In this document: positions 8,227-16,699 of the stretch, piece by piece
Layout: every line of letters begins with the position of its first letter
Position numbering within the stretch: the first letter of the stretch is position 1
Assembly (NCBI GenBank): GCA_028281325.1
Contig: JANQKC010000011.1
Location: 186,001 to 250,000 of the forward strand
DNA from: Alphaproteobacteria bacterium
Lineage (GTDB): Bacteria; Pseudomonadota; Alphaproteobacteria; UBA8366
Reading direction: 5' to 3'
Length of the DNA stretch: 64,000 nt
Program-made: the position numbers and the translations under genes
The notes under the pieces: generated by a model
The model's input: the letters and a program-made list of their open reading frames with translations, nothing else
Told to the model about the DNA's origin: nothing
The model's database searches: none

Positions 8227-9450
8227 TTGCAGACAGCCCAAAACAGCAGAAACGGCAATAGTCCGACACCCCGCATCGCCATCATCGGCGCCGGCGTCTG
8301 CGGCCTTGGCATCGGGTGGCGGCTGGCGGCGGCCGGTTGCACGGTCGATGCGTTCGACCAGGGCGAGCCGGGCCGAGCCGCCAGTTGGGCGGCGGCCGGC
8401 ATGCTGGCCGCGCGGGCCGAGGTCGAACCCGGCGAGGAAACGCTGCTCGACCTAAACCTGAAGGCGCAGGAAATCTGGCCCGGCTTCGTCGCAGAATTGG
8501 AGTCGGCAAGCGGCCTGCCGGTCGATTACCGCGACGACGGCACGATGATCGTGGCCCTGACGCGGGACGACGCCGAAGCGTTGCGCTTCACCTACGATCT
8601 GCAGAAACGCCTCGACCTCGACGTCGACTGGCTGTCGGGGATAGAGGCGCGACAACGCGAACCGTTCCTGTCGCCCAACGTCACGGCGGGCATCTACAGT
8701 CCGGGCGATCATCAAGTGGACAACCGGAAACTCGTCATCGCGTTGCAGCGCGCGTTCGAAGCGGCGGGTGGGGCAGTCCATGCCCAGACAACGATCCGGG
8801 CCATCGACATCGCGGAAGACCGCGTGCGCGGCGTGGTCGCGGCAAACGAGGAAAGCGACGACATCCACCACGCCGCCGACGTGGTCGTTCTGGCCGCCGG
8901 GGCCTGGTCGCGCGATATCGATGGCCTTCCGACCGAGCTGCGCCCGCCCGTCCGGCCGGTGAAGGGGCAGATGCTGTCGCTTCGCATGGACGCGGACGCG
9001 CCGCTGCTGCGCCATGTGGTCTGGCCGCCCGGCGTCTACCTGGTGCCGCGCAACGACGGCACGCTGATCATCGGCGCCACCGTCGAGGAGAAAGGGTTCG
9101 ACGGCGACCTGACCGCCGGTGGGATGCTGGACCTGCTGCGCGATACCTGGGAGGCCCTGCCCGGCATCACCGAGTTATCGGTCGACGAGATGTGGGTCGG
9201 CCATCGACCGACAAGCCGGGACGACGCGCCGATCCTGGGGCCGACCGGGGTGGAGGGATTGATCATGGCCACCGGCCATCATCGCAACGGCATTCTCCTG
9301 ACCCCGATTACCGCCAACGGCGTGAGCCGCTATATTCTGGAGGGCGTGGTCGATCCGGCGATCGAACCCTTCACGTTGGATCGGTTCGCCAAGCGCCGCG
9401 GCAAACGGGCGCGCCCCGCGCCGGACGGCAAACTCGGAGTGGTATCATGA
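8227..9450 (+). CDS. thiO: Glycine oxidase ThiO
   Basis: 407-residue FAD-dependent oxidase that converts glycine to dehydroglycine for the thiazole ring of thiamine. The dinucleotide-binding motif GAGVCGLGIG is at about residues 21-30, with ASWAAAGMLAA after it; the C-terminal FAD block is VGHRPTSRDDAPILGPT and then ATGHHRNGILLTP. The start is TTG: no in-frame ATG occurs before residue 59, which is beyond the FAD fold, and GGGAG from the riboswitch edge lies about 7 bp upstream. Its stop overlaps the thiS start (ATGA), so the genes are translationally coupled. Riboswitch control is visible. Confidence 0.95.
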   Translation: MQTAQNSRNGNSPTPRIAIIGAGVCGLGIGWRLAAAGCTVDAFDQGEPGRAASWAAAGMLAARAEVEPGEETLLDLNLKAQEIWPGFVAELESASGLPVDYRDDGTMIVALTRDDAEALRFTYDLQKRLDLDVDWLSGIEARQREPFLSPNVTAGIYSPGDHQVDNRKLVIALQRAFEAAGGAVHAQTTIRAIDIAEDRVRGVVAANEESDDIHHAADVVVLAAGAWSRDIDGLPTELRPPVRPVKGQMLSLRMDADAPLLRHVVWPPGVYLVPRNDGTLIIGATVEEKGFDGDLTAGGMLDLLRDTWEALPGITELSVDEMWVGHRPTSRDDAPILGPTGVEGLIMATGHHRNGILLTPITANGVSRYILEGVVDPAIEPFTLDRFAKRRGKRARPAPDGKLGVVS

Positions 9451-9653
9451 CGACAATCCGCGTCAACGGCGAGGATCGCGACCTACGCGCGGCGACCGTT
9501 TTCGACCTGCTGCTGGCCGAGGATGTCGATCCCAAGGCGCGTTTCGTCGCGGTCGCCATCAACGGCGTGGTCGTGCCGCGCGGCCGATGGGACCGCGAAC
9601 CCGTCAAGGACGGCGACGAAATCGAGATCGTAACCCCGGCACCGGGCGGCTGA
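9447..9653 (+). CDS. thiS: Sulfur carrier protein ThiS
   Basis: 68-residue ubiquitin-fold sulfur carrier. It ends in the essential Gly-Gly tail (PAPGG), which is adenylated and converted to thiocarboxylate to give sulfur to the thiazole synthase. The core shows the family pattern of a short beta hairpin, [10 protein letters not shown] and [10 protein letters not shown]. The start overlaps the thiO stop by 4 bp and it is followed 34 bp later by thiG, the normal thiazole-operon order. No ThiF adenylyltransferase is encoded here, so activation must be done by a gene elsewhere. Confidence 0.96.
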   Translation: MTTIRVNGEDRDLRAATVFDLLLAEDVDPKARFVAVAINGVVVPRGRWDREPVKDGDEIEIVTPAPGG

Positions 9654-9687
9654 CCGCCTTTCGCCGGACGAGGAGTCATGGAACGCC

Positions 9688-10470
9688 ATGTATAGCCCAT
9701 TGGAAGACCCGCTCACGATTGCCGACAAGACCTTCACGTCCCGGTTCCTGATCGGCAGTTCGCCCTTCCCGAACAATCAGGTCATGCTGGAGTCGATCGA
9801 AGCGAGCGGCGCGCAGATCGTGACTGTCGCGATCCGTCGGATCGACCTGTCGGCGGGCGGCGAAACGGTGCTCGACCTGCTCGAAGGCGACTATCACATC
9901 CTGCCCAACACCGCCGGCTGCTATACCGCCAAGGACGCCGTGCTGACCGCGCAGCTTGCGCGCGAGGCGATCGAGACCAATTGGATCAAGCTCGAAGTCA
10001 TCGGCGACCGCGAAACCCTGTATCCCGATGTGGAGCATCTGTTGACCGCGGCGGACGAGTTGGTGCGCGACGGTTTCATCGTGATGCCTTACTGCACCGA
10101 CGATCCGATTACCTGCCGAAAGCTGGTCGATATCGGATGCGCCGCCGTGATGCCGCTCGGCGCGCCGATCGGATCGGGGATGGGGGTGCTGAATCCTTAC
10201 AATATCGAAATCATCCGCGCCGAGAACGACGTGCCCGTGATCATCGACGCCGGCATCGGCACCGCCTCGGATGCGGCCCTCGCGATGGAACTCGGCTGCG
10301 ACGGCGTGTTGCTGGCGTCCGCCGTGTCGCGGGCGCACGACCCCGTCCGCATGGCGACCGCGATGCGCCACGGCATCGAGGGCGGCCGGCACGCCTTCCT
10401 CGCTGGCCGGATTCCGCGCAAGCACCACGCCGAGGCGTCCAGCCCGAAGAGCGGCGTGATCGGCACTTGA
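9688..10470 (+). CDS. thiG: Thiazole synthase ThiG
   Basis: 260-residue TIM-barrel enzyme joining deoxyxylulose phosphate, dehydroglycine and ThiS-thiocarboxylate into the thiamine thiazole. The Schiff-base lysine is in IKLEVIGD (Lys101). Other signatures are NTAGCYTA (74-81), the [11 protein letters not shown] loop and [12 protein letters not shown] near the phosphate site. Length is typical. It lies third in the riboswitch-controlled operon and its stop overlaps the proposed thiE start (TTGA). The C-terminal tail after GRIPRK is slightly longer than usual. Confidence 0.97.
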   Translation: MYSPLEDPLTIADKTFTSRFLIGSSPFPNNQVMLESIEASGAQIVTVAIRRIDLSAGGETVLDLLEGDYHILPNTAGCYTAKDAVLTAQLAREAIETNWIKLEVIGDRETLYPDVEHLLTAADELVRDGFIVMPYCTDDPITCRKLVDIGCAAVMPLGAPIGSGMGVLNPYNIEIIRAENDVPVIIDAGIGTASDAALAMELGCDGVLLASAVSRAHDPVRMATAMRHGIEGGRHAFLAGRIPRKHHAEASSPKSGVIGT

Positions 10471-11105
10471 CCCTCCCGGCCCCGCCGATCCTGATCATCA
10501 CCGAGCGCCGGATGGCGGACAGGCCGCTGACCGATGTCGTCGCGGCGGCCTTGAGGGGCGGCGGCCGCTGGTTCCTCTTGCGCGAACCCGACCTGTCGTC
10601 GCCCGAGCGTCTCTCTCTCGCCAAAACGCTGGCAGCCCTCTGCGCGCCCTACGGCGCACGGCTCTTCATCAGCGCCGACCTAGAAGCCGCGGCCACGGCG
10701 CAAGCATCGGGCATTCATCTGCCGCAGCGCTTGGCGCAACCGAAAGCCATCGCGACCGCGCGCGCTCGGCTCGGTCCCGATGCGCTGATCGGCGTGTCCG
10801 CGCACTCCCACGCCGAGGCGACCACGGCACAGCACGCCGGCGCGGACTACGTGACCCTGAGCCCGGTCTTCCTGACCGACAGCAAGCCGGGATACGGCCC
10901 CGCCCTCGGTCAGGACGGTTTCCGCGCCATGAGCGCAGGCCTGAAGATCCCATCGCTCGCCCTCGGGGGAATCGGCCCGGAGACGATTCCCGACATGCGC
11001 ACGGCCGGCGCGGCGGGCGTGGCGGTCATGGGCGGCGTCATGCGCGCCGGAGACCCGGAAGATGTGGCCCGGCGCTTGGTTTCCACCTGGCTAGACGTCG
11101 CCTAA
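10467..11105 (+). CDS. thiE: Thiamine phosphate synthase ThiE
   Basis: About 212 residues, TIM barrel, coupling the pyrimidine and thiazole moieties to thiamine phosphate. Family features are the first strand [46 protein letters not shown] and [11 protein letters not shown]. The reading frame is open far upstream, but the protein must start close to the first beta strand. TTG at 10467, overlapping the thiG stop, is the best candidate; ATG at 10512 would remove strand 1. The thiC and thiD steps are not encoded here. Function is secure; the start is inferred. Confidence 0.9.
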   Translation: MTLPAPPILIITERRMADRPLTDVVAAALRGGGRWFLLREPDLSSPERLSLAKTLAALCAPYGARLFISADLEAAATAQASGIHLPQRLAQPKAIATARARLGPDALIGVSAHSHAEATTAQHAGADYVTLSPVFLTDSKPGYGPALGQDGFRAMSAGLKIPSLALGGIGPETIPDMRTAGAAGVAVMGGVMRAGDPEDVARRLVSTWLDVA

Positions 11106-11140
11106 CACCACATCACGACATTGGAGACCGATATCACATG

Positions 11141-11239
11141 CTTCGAGACGGACCTATCGGCCCTCCTCAGCATGAGGTCTCTCTCTGATGTCACTCGATG
11201 ACCTCATCGTGAGGAGCCGCCGTAGGCGGCGTCTCGAAG
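11141..11239. repeat. Palindromic intergenic repeat
   Basis: Terminal inverted arms CTTCGAGACG (11141-11150) and CGTCTCGAAG (11230-11239) match perfectly. An inner pair, CTCCTCAGCATGAGG (11163-11177) and CCTCATCGTGAGGAG (11202-11216), matches at 13 of 15 positions. A small GCCGCC/GGCGGC hairpin lies near the right arm. The motif style (CCTCATcgTGAGGAGC ... GTCTCGAAGGAT) is that of a dispersed intergenic repeat family common in alphaproteobacteria. The rest of the 279-bp gap between thiE and the aminopeptidase shows nothing else. The palindrome may also end the thi transcript. Confidence 0.7.
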
Positions 11240-11384
11240 GATATGCCTGCGTCGCGGACCATGCGGATCGGCGTAACACAGTCCGAATCCGCCATTTCCT
11301 TGCCGGGCCCTATCCCGGACTGTAAAAACAATGAGGGCCGTTCGAGCCCTTACCCCATCATCCGCACTTAGGGATTTTCACCCC

Positions 11385-12770
11385 ATGCTCGATTGTTTCG
11401 CCAGCAAAGCCAATGCCCGCACGGTTGCCATCACCCCGGTCGCGACGAAGACCTTTTCCGCGTGGCTTAAGAAACAGCCGAAGCGGCAGGCGGAATGGAT
11501 TTCCGCGAGCGGCTTCGCCGGCGACCCCGGGAGCGTCCTGCTGCTACCAGGCAACCGAAAAGCCGACGGGACGATCCAAAGCGCGCTGGTCGGCGTGAAG
11601 GACGACCGCGACATCTGGTCCTGGGCTTCGGCCTCGAACAAACTCCCCAAGGGACGATATGTCTTCGACGGCGACGGCGACGGCGACACCGCGGCGCGGG
11701 CCGCGCTCGGATGGGCGCTCGGGTGTTACCGCTACACGCGCTACAAGAAATCCGACGCCGAGTTGCCGCAGCTCGTGCTCAACAAGGCGATGCGTGCCGC
11801 CCATGCGGACGCCACCGCGTCGAGCATTTACATGGTTCGCGATCTCATCAACACGCCCGCGTCGGACATGGGTCCGGGCGAGTTGGCGACCGCCGCGCAG
11901 GCCTTGGCGCGGGAATTCAAGGGACGCTGCAAGCTCACCATCGGCGACGACCTGCTGCGCGAGAACTATCCCATGATCCATGCCGTGGGCCGCGCGTCGA
12001 GCCGGCCGCCGCGCCTGATCGACCTGACCTGGGGCAAGGCGCGAAACCCCAAAGTAACACTGGTCGGCAAGGGCGTCTGCTTCGACACCGGCGGGCTCGA
12101 CATCAAGGGCGCGGCCGGCATGATGCTGATGAAGAAGGACATGGGCGGCGCGGCGAATGCGTTGGGCCTTGCCCGGATGATCATGATGAACGACCTGCCG
12201 GTGCGGTTGCGGGTGCTGATCCCCGCGGTGGAAAACAGCATTTCCGGCGATGCGTTCCGGCCGCTCGACGTCCTGGCGACGCGGGACGGCAAGACGGTCG
12301 AAATCGGCAACACGGATGCCGAAGGGCGGCTGATCCTCGCCGACGCGCTGACCGAAGCGCTGTCGGACAAACCGGCGCTGCTACTCGATTTCGCAACACT
12401 GACCGGCGCCGCGCGCGTCGCGCTCGGCCCGGAACTGCCGGCGATGTTCTGCAACGACGACGCGCTGGCGGAGGAATTCCGTTCGGTCGCCGATGAGGTG
12501 AGCGATCCGGTCTGGCGCATGCCGTTATGGCGGCCTTATCGCCAGTATCTCGACAGCACCGTGGCGGACATCAACAACGCCGGCTCCATACCGCAGGCCG
12601 GCGCCATCACCGCCGCGGTATTCCTGCACGACTTTGTCGGCGACGACGTGCCCTGGGCGCATTTCGACATTTACGGATGGAACGCATCGAGTTCGCCGGG
12701 CAAACCCAAAGGCGGCGAGGCAATGGCAATTCGATCCGCCTACACGGTGATCGAACGGAAATTTTCCTAG
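11385..12770 (+). CDS. M17 leucyl aminopeptidase family protein
   Basis: 461-residue cytosolic metallo-aminopeptidase. It has the two-metal catalytic block: VGKGVCFDTGGLDIKG (227-242), MKKDMGGAA (249-257) and the signature NTDAEGRL (309-316). The N-terminal domain is shorter and more divergent than in classical PepA, as in many alphaproteobacterial paralogues. ATG 11385 is chosen because the family N-terminus begins there; the open frame extends 54 bp upstream. It would release N-terminal amino acids from peptides. The gap to the downstream MarR gene (110 bp) suggests separate transcription. Confidence 0.92.
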   Translation: MLDCFASKANARTVAITPVATKTFSAWLKKQPKRQAEWISASGFAGDPGSVLLLPGNRKADGTIQSALVGVKDDRDIWSWASASNKLPKGRYVFDGDGDGDTAARAALGWALGCYRYTRYKKSDAELPQLVLNKAMRAAHADATASSIYMVRDLINTPASDMGPGELATAAQALAREFKGRCKLTIGDDLLRENYPMIHAVGRASSRPPRLIDLTWGKARNPKVTLVGKGVCFDTGGLDIKGAAGMMLMKKDMGGAANALGLARMIMMNDLPVRLRVLIPAVENSISGDAFRPLDVLATRDGKTVEIGNTDAEGRLILADALTEALSDKPALLLDFATLTGAARVALGPELPAMFCNDDALAEEFRSVADEVSDPVWRMPLWRPYRQYLDSTVADINNAGSIPQAGAITAAVFLHDFVGDDVPWAHFDIYGWNASSSPGKPKGGEAMAIRSAYTVIERKFS

Positions 12771-12880
12771 GTTTAACGCTCCTTGTTAGTCGCTATTTTC
12801 GGTTGACAACTTGTCCTCCGATTACCTGTGCGGTAGTGTCCTTTCATCCATTCTGGATGATAAAAAGGTAACCTCCGGTT

Positions 12881-13249
12881 ATGCCCTTGAAGTTGAGCGC
12901 CGGCCAAGCCTTAGCGCTTTGGCATGGAATTACTGTTGATATATTGAGGAAACAAGGCCCGGACCTCTCAACCCGGCAAATTGCCGTTCTCCTGACGGTT
13001 TATCTCGAAGATCGGCCGCACACGGTGCGTGAACTCTCGTCAGGATTGCACATTTCCAAGCCGGCGATCACACGCGCGCTTGACCGGCTCTGTTCGGACG
13101 GCCTCTTGCGGCGTAAGACAGATGACAAGGACCGCCGATCCGTGTTGATTCAACGAACGGTCAAAGGATCGGTATTTCTGAGCGAAATCGGGGAATCGAT
13201 CCAACGTGCGGTGGATTCCGACCCGACCTCCACCGGCCCGCGGAGCTAA
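12881..13249 (+). CDS. MarR-type transcriptional regulator
   Basis: 122-residue winged helix-turn-helix protein. The recognition region is TVRELSSGLHISKPAITRAL (about residues 48-67), followed by the wing LLRRKTDDKDRRSVLI, both typical of MarR. It is somewhat shorter than the usual 140-150 residues because the C-terminal dimerisation helix is short. A perfect TTGACA occurs at 12803-12808, but no convincing -10 box sits at normal spacing. The enolase-superfamily gene starts 77 bp downstream and is a plausible target or operon partner. The effector is unknown. Confidence 0.8.
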   Translation: MPLKLSAGQALALWHGITVDILRKQGPDLSTRQIAVLLTVYLEDRPHTVRELSSGLHISKPAITRALDRLCSDGLLRRKTDDKDRRSVLIQRTVKGSVFLSEIGESIQRAVDSDPTSTGPRS

Positions 13250-13325
13250 GGCGCAGGAAACCGGCCCGTCGCCCGGCGCGCCTTGGCAAGACGGCTCGGT
13301 CGCTGAACAAGGTGAGGCTGCAAAA

Positions 13326-14495
13326 ATGAAGATCAAATCCGTAACCGCCGACTGGCTGCATACCCCGATCCCGGAAGACCGGCAGCACAGCACCGATTTC
13401 GGCCGCATCAAATCCTTCGATACGACGCTCGTCCGCGTCGAGACCGAATGCGGCATCGTCGGCCATGGCGAGGCGCGCGCCGCATTGTCGAGTTCCAGCA
13501 CCAATTTCGCGCTCAACACGGTTATCGAAGAGGAGCTGGGATCGCTGATCATCGGCGAGGATCCACGCCATATCAGCCGCCTCTGGGACGTGATGTATAA
13601 CGGCAGCCGGGCGCGGCTCGCGCTCGACCGGGGGCATGTCTTCCCCGATCTGGGCCGGCGCGGCCTGCGAATCTGCGGCATCAGCGGAATCGATATTGCG
13701 TTGTGGGACATTCTCGGCCAATCCCTCGGCGTGCCGATCCATCAGCTTCTCGGCGGCAAGCGGCACGAACGCATGCCGGCCTATGCGTCCGGCGGCTGGG
13801 CCCCGGTCGACGGTATCGTCGAGGAACTGCAACGCTTCCTGGATTCGGGAAACTTCAAGGCGGTGAAGATGCGCGTCGGCGCAGGCGACGGCACCCTCGC
13901 CCATTCGGTGGCCCGGGTGCAGGCGGCGCGCGACGGATTGGGCCCGGATATCGACATCATGTGCGATGCGCACGGCACCTTCTCGGTCGTCGAGGCCAAG
14001 CGCTTTTGCGATCAGGTGCGCGACTGCCGGATCGCCTGGCTCGAAGAACCGGTGACGGCGGACGACAAACGCGGCATGGCGGAAGTGCGCGCCGCCACCG
14101 ACATCCCCATCGCGACCGGCGAAAGCGAGTTCACGCGCTTCGACTTCCGCGACCTGATCGAATGCCGGGCCGCGGACATCCTGCAGCCCGACCTGTCCAT
14201 CGCCGGCGGGATCACCGAGACGATGCGCATCGAGGCGCTGTGCAGCGCCTGGCAACTCCGGTTCGCAGCACATATCTGGGGCGGCGCCACCACCTTCGCC
14301 GCCGGGCTGCACGCCTCCGCGGTCGCGTCGTCGGCGTTCATTCTGGAATACTCGCTGGGCGCGAACCCGATGCTGCACCAACTCGCGAAGGAAGACTTCA
14401 CGGTGTCGGACGGCATGATCGAGATTCCCGACCGGCCGGGCCTCGGCGTGACCATCGACGAAGACTTCGTCCGGGAATACCGGGTGACGCGCTGA
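13326..14495 (+). CDS. Mandelate racemase/enolase superfamily enzyme
   Basis: 389 residues: capping domain then a (beta/alpha)7-beta barrel. Metal ligands visible are Asp214 (CDAHG), Glu240 (LEEP) and Glu266 (GES). The general-base side has Lys181 and Arg183 (KMR), and the other face has His316 (AHIWGG) with Asp289 (QPD), the mandelate-racemase-type His-Asp dyad. This points to a sugar-acid dehydratase or 2-hydroxyacid racemase; substrate cannot be called. AAGGTGAGG lies about 9 bp before the ATG. No sugar-acid transporter flanks it directly, though an MFS carrier and a hydroxyacid dehydrogenase converge from the other strand. Confidence 0.9.
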   Translation: MKIKSVTADWLHTPIPEDRQHSTDFGRIKSFDTTLVRVETECGIVGHGEARAALSSSSTNFALNTVIEEELGSLIIGEDPRHISRLWDVMYNGSRARLALDRGHVFPDLGRRGLRICGISGIDIALWDILGQSLGVPIHQLLGGKRHERMPAYASGGWAPVDGIVEELQRFLDSGNFKAVKMRVGAGDGTLAHSVARVQAARDGLGPDIDIMCDAHGTFSVVEAKRFCDQVRDCRIAWLEEPVTADDKRGMAEVRAATDIPIATGESEFTRFDFRDLIECRAADILQPDLSIAGGITETMRIEALCSAWQLRFAAHIWGGATTFAAGLHASAVASSAFILEYSLGANPMLHQLAKEDFTVSDGMIEIPDRPGLGVTIDEDFVREYRVTR

Positions 14496-14498
14496 CAG

Positions 14499-15764
14499 TC
14501 AGTCGGCCGCCGCGACATGCCCCGGCTTCACGTCGTCGGCCCATGCATAGATGCTGAGGGAGAGCAGCAACATACCGCCCAGAAAGCCGAAGGCGGCGCG
14601 GTAGGCGATCTCGGGCACCACGCCGTCCGGGGCGTCGAAGGCGCCGATGATGAAACCGGTCGCGGCCTGCCACAGGAAGATGCCGCCGATCGACGCCGTG
14701 TTCTGCAACGTCATGCCGCGGCCGATAAGCCGCTCGGGCAACGCCGACCGGGCGTGGGCATGCAGCACCAGCGACCCCGCGCTCGCGAGCCCTAACAACA
14801 GCAACAGAACAAGCGCCTGCCACAATGCCGGCTGCGGCCACAGCGCGAAGGTCAGCAGAATAACCGTCAGCGCGACGGCCGACCCGATGACGACCCATTT
14901 CCGCGTGTCAAAGACACGGTCGAGCGGCCCGAACAGGAGCGGGCTGACCACCAAGGCGCCGTACAGGACATTGAGCGCGTCCCCGCGTTGTTCCGTGTCG
15001 AGCCCATGCACGTCGTTGAGATAGGGGCCGGCCCACAACGTCGCGACCGTCATGACGCTCGGATAGATCGTGAGCTGCATGGCGACAATGCGCCATAGCA
15101 GGCGATTCTTCATCACGGTGCCGATGCCGGCCAATATCTCGCGCGGCGACTCCTTCACGCGCGCCGCCGCCGCCATATCGGGCGGGGCGTCGCGGACGAC
15201 CAGATACAACAAACCCGCCAGCAATACGGTAACAACGGCGGAGATAACGAAAGCCTCGCGCCAACCGATCGTCGCCGACGCCCAGGCGAGCGGCGTCGCG
15301 GCGAGCAAAACGCCGATGCTCGACACGCCCATCAAGACGCCACCCATGGTGGCGAATTTCTCGCGCGGGAACCATCGGCCGAACACGACCATCGCGCCCA
15401 TCAGCCCGGCCGCGCAGCCCAACCCCAACAGCGACCGGCCCGCCGCAAGGCCGAGCCCGGATTCCGCCGCCGCAAAGACCAAGGCGCCCAGCACGGCGAT
15501 CAGGAACAGGACCGGCATAACATTGCGCGGACCGAACCGGTCCAGCAGCACGCCGACGGGAAGCTGCACCAGACCGAACACCAGAAAGAAGAGGCCCGCG
15601 ATGCCGCCGATCGATTCCGCGCTGAGCGCCAGGTCGCGCATCAGGTCCGGCGCGATGACCGTCAAGGACGCGCGATAGAACTGGCTGGCGATATAGGTGC
15701 CGACCAAGGCCGCGAAGATAAACCAGGCCCGGCGGCGAAGGTGGGGGTCGGCCGCCGGGCTCAA
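14499..15764 (-). CDS. MFS transporter
   Basis: About 421 residues with 12 predicted membrane segments, major facilitator superfamily. The loop 2-3 signature is LLDRFGPRNVMP, and GRSLLGLGCAAGLMGAMVVFGRWF lies in helices 4-5, resembling nitrate/hexuronate-type anion carriers. Helix 1 (FIFAALVGTYIASQF) starts soon after a TTG at 15764 that overlaps the stop of the upstream hydroxyacid dehydrogenase (TTGA). No ATG occurs before helix 1, so TTG is proposed. It is the last gene of the yej operon. Substrate unknown; a carboxylate is likely from context. Confidence 0.85.
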   Translation of the reverse strand: MSPAADPHLRRRAWFIFAALVGTYIASQFYRASLTVIAPDLMRDLALSAESIGGIAGLFFLVFGLVQLPVGVLLDRFGPRNVMPVLFLIAVLGALVFAAAESGLGLAAGRSLLGLGCAAGLMGAMVVFGRWFPREKFATMGGVLMGVSSIGVLLAATPLAWASATIGWREAFVISAVVTVLLAGLLYLVVRDAPPDMAAAARVKESPREILAGIGTVMKNRLLWRIVAMQLTIYPSVMTVATLWAGPYLNDVHGLDTEQRGDALNVLYGALVVSPLLFGPLDRVFDTRKWVVIGSAVALTVILLTFALWPQPALWQALVLLLLLGLASAGSLVLHAHARSALPERLIGRGMTLQNTASIGGIFLWQAATGFIIGAFDAPDGVVPEIAYRAAFGFLGGMLLLSLSIYAWADDVKPGHVAAAD

Positions 15765-16690
15765 TACCCCAGGTCCGGGTCGACCACGTTGCGCAGCGGT
15801 TCGCCGGCCCGCACGCGGCGGATCGATTCGCAGACATGGCGGACCGCCGAGTGCGGATTCGTGATGCTGGCGTTGTGCGGCGTGACGGTGACCTTGGGAT
15901 GATCCCAGAACGCGCTGGTCGCGGGCAGCGGCTCTTCGCGAAAGACGTCGAGCGTCGCGCCCGCGAGCTGGCCGGCGTCCAACGCCGCCAACACATCGTC
16001 CTCGACCTGGTGGCCGCCGCGCCCCGCGTTGATCAGATACGCGCCCTTGGGCAAGGCGTGAAACAGATCGCGGTCGAGGATGCCGTCGGTTTCCGGCGTC
16101 AGCGGTAGCAGGCAGACAAGGATTTCGCTGCGCGCCAAAAAGGCGGCGCGGCCGTCCTCGCCATGAAAACTCTGCACGCCCGGCAGGTCCTTGGGACGCC
16201 GAGACCACCCGGCGACGTCGAAACCGGCGCCGACGAGCAGCCGGGCCGCCTCGCCGCCCATCGCGCCCAACCCCAGAATGCCGACCCGCCGATGCATCGC
16301 GGCGGGCGACGCGATCATGCGCCACTCATGCGCGCGTTGCTGCGCATCCAACGTCGGCTGGTCCCGGTGATAGCACAGCACATGCAGCAAGACATACTCG
16401 GCCATGCAGGTCGCCAGATCGTCATCGACCATGCGCACCACCGGCACGCCTTCGGGCAGGGCCGGGTCCTTCAACAACGCATCGACGCCCGCGCCGAGGT
16501 TGAGGATCGCCCTGAGGTTGGGGAACTGGCGCAGCGCGCCATGCGGCGGCAACCAGACGAGAGCGAACTCGATGTCCGCCGGGTCGCCGGGCGCGTCCCA
16601 GGGCCGGACCTCGAGATCGGGAACGGCCGCGCGCAGGGCGTCGCGCCATGCGTCGAACCGGTCACTTTCGGAATAAAAGATCAGGGCCAT
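15761..16690 (-). CDS. D-2-hydroxyacid dehydrogenase (GhrA-like)
   Basis: 309-residue NAD(P)-dependent reductase of the glyoxylate/hydroxypyruvate reductase A type. The nucleotide-binding motif is VGILGLGAMGGEAARLL; LLPLTPET, INAGRGGHQVEDDVL and the catalytic His in VTPHNASIT are present. It would reduce glyoxylate, hydroxypyruvate or another 2-oxoacid. It begins 10 bp after the end of yejF and overlaps the MFS start by 4 bp, so it belongs to the yej operon. This is unusual for a peptide importer and suggests that uptake and 2-oxoacid metabolism are linked. Confidence 0.9.
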   Translation of the reverse strand: MALIFYSESDRFDAWRDALRAAVPDLEVRPWDAPGDPADIEFALVWLPPHGALRQFPNLRAILNLGAGVDALLKDPALPEGVPVVRMVDDDLATCMAEYVLLHVLCYHRDQPTLDAQQRAHEWRMIASPAAMHRRVGILGLGAMGGEAARLLVGAGFDVAGWSRRPKDLPGVQSFHGEDGRAAFLARSEILVCLLPLTPETDGILDRDLFHALPKGAYLINAGRGGHQVEDDVLAALDAGQLAGATLDVFREEPLPATSAFWDHPKVTVTPHNASITNPHSAVRHVCESIRRVRAGEPLRNVVDPDLGY

Positions 16691-16699
16691 GGCCGCAGA

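Noticed and set aside
12803..12831. Promoter for the MarR gene at a perfect TTGACA
   Set aside because: No acceptable -10 box at 16-18 bp, so not listed as a promoter.
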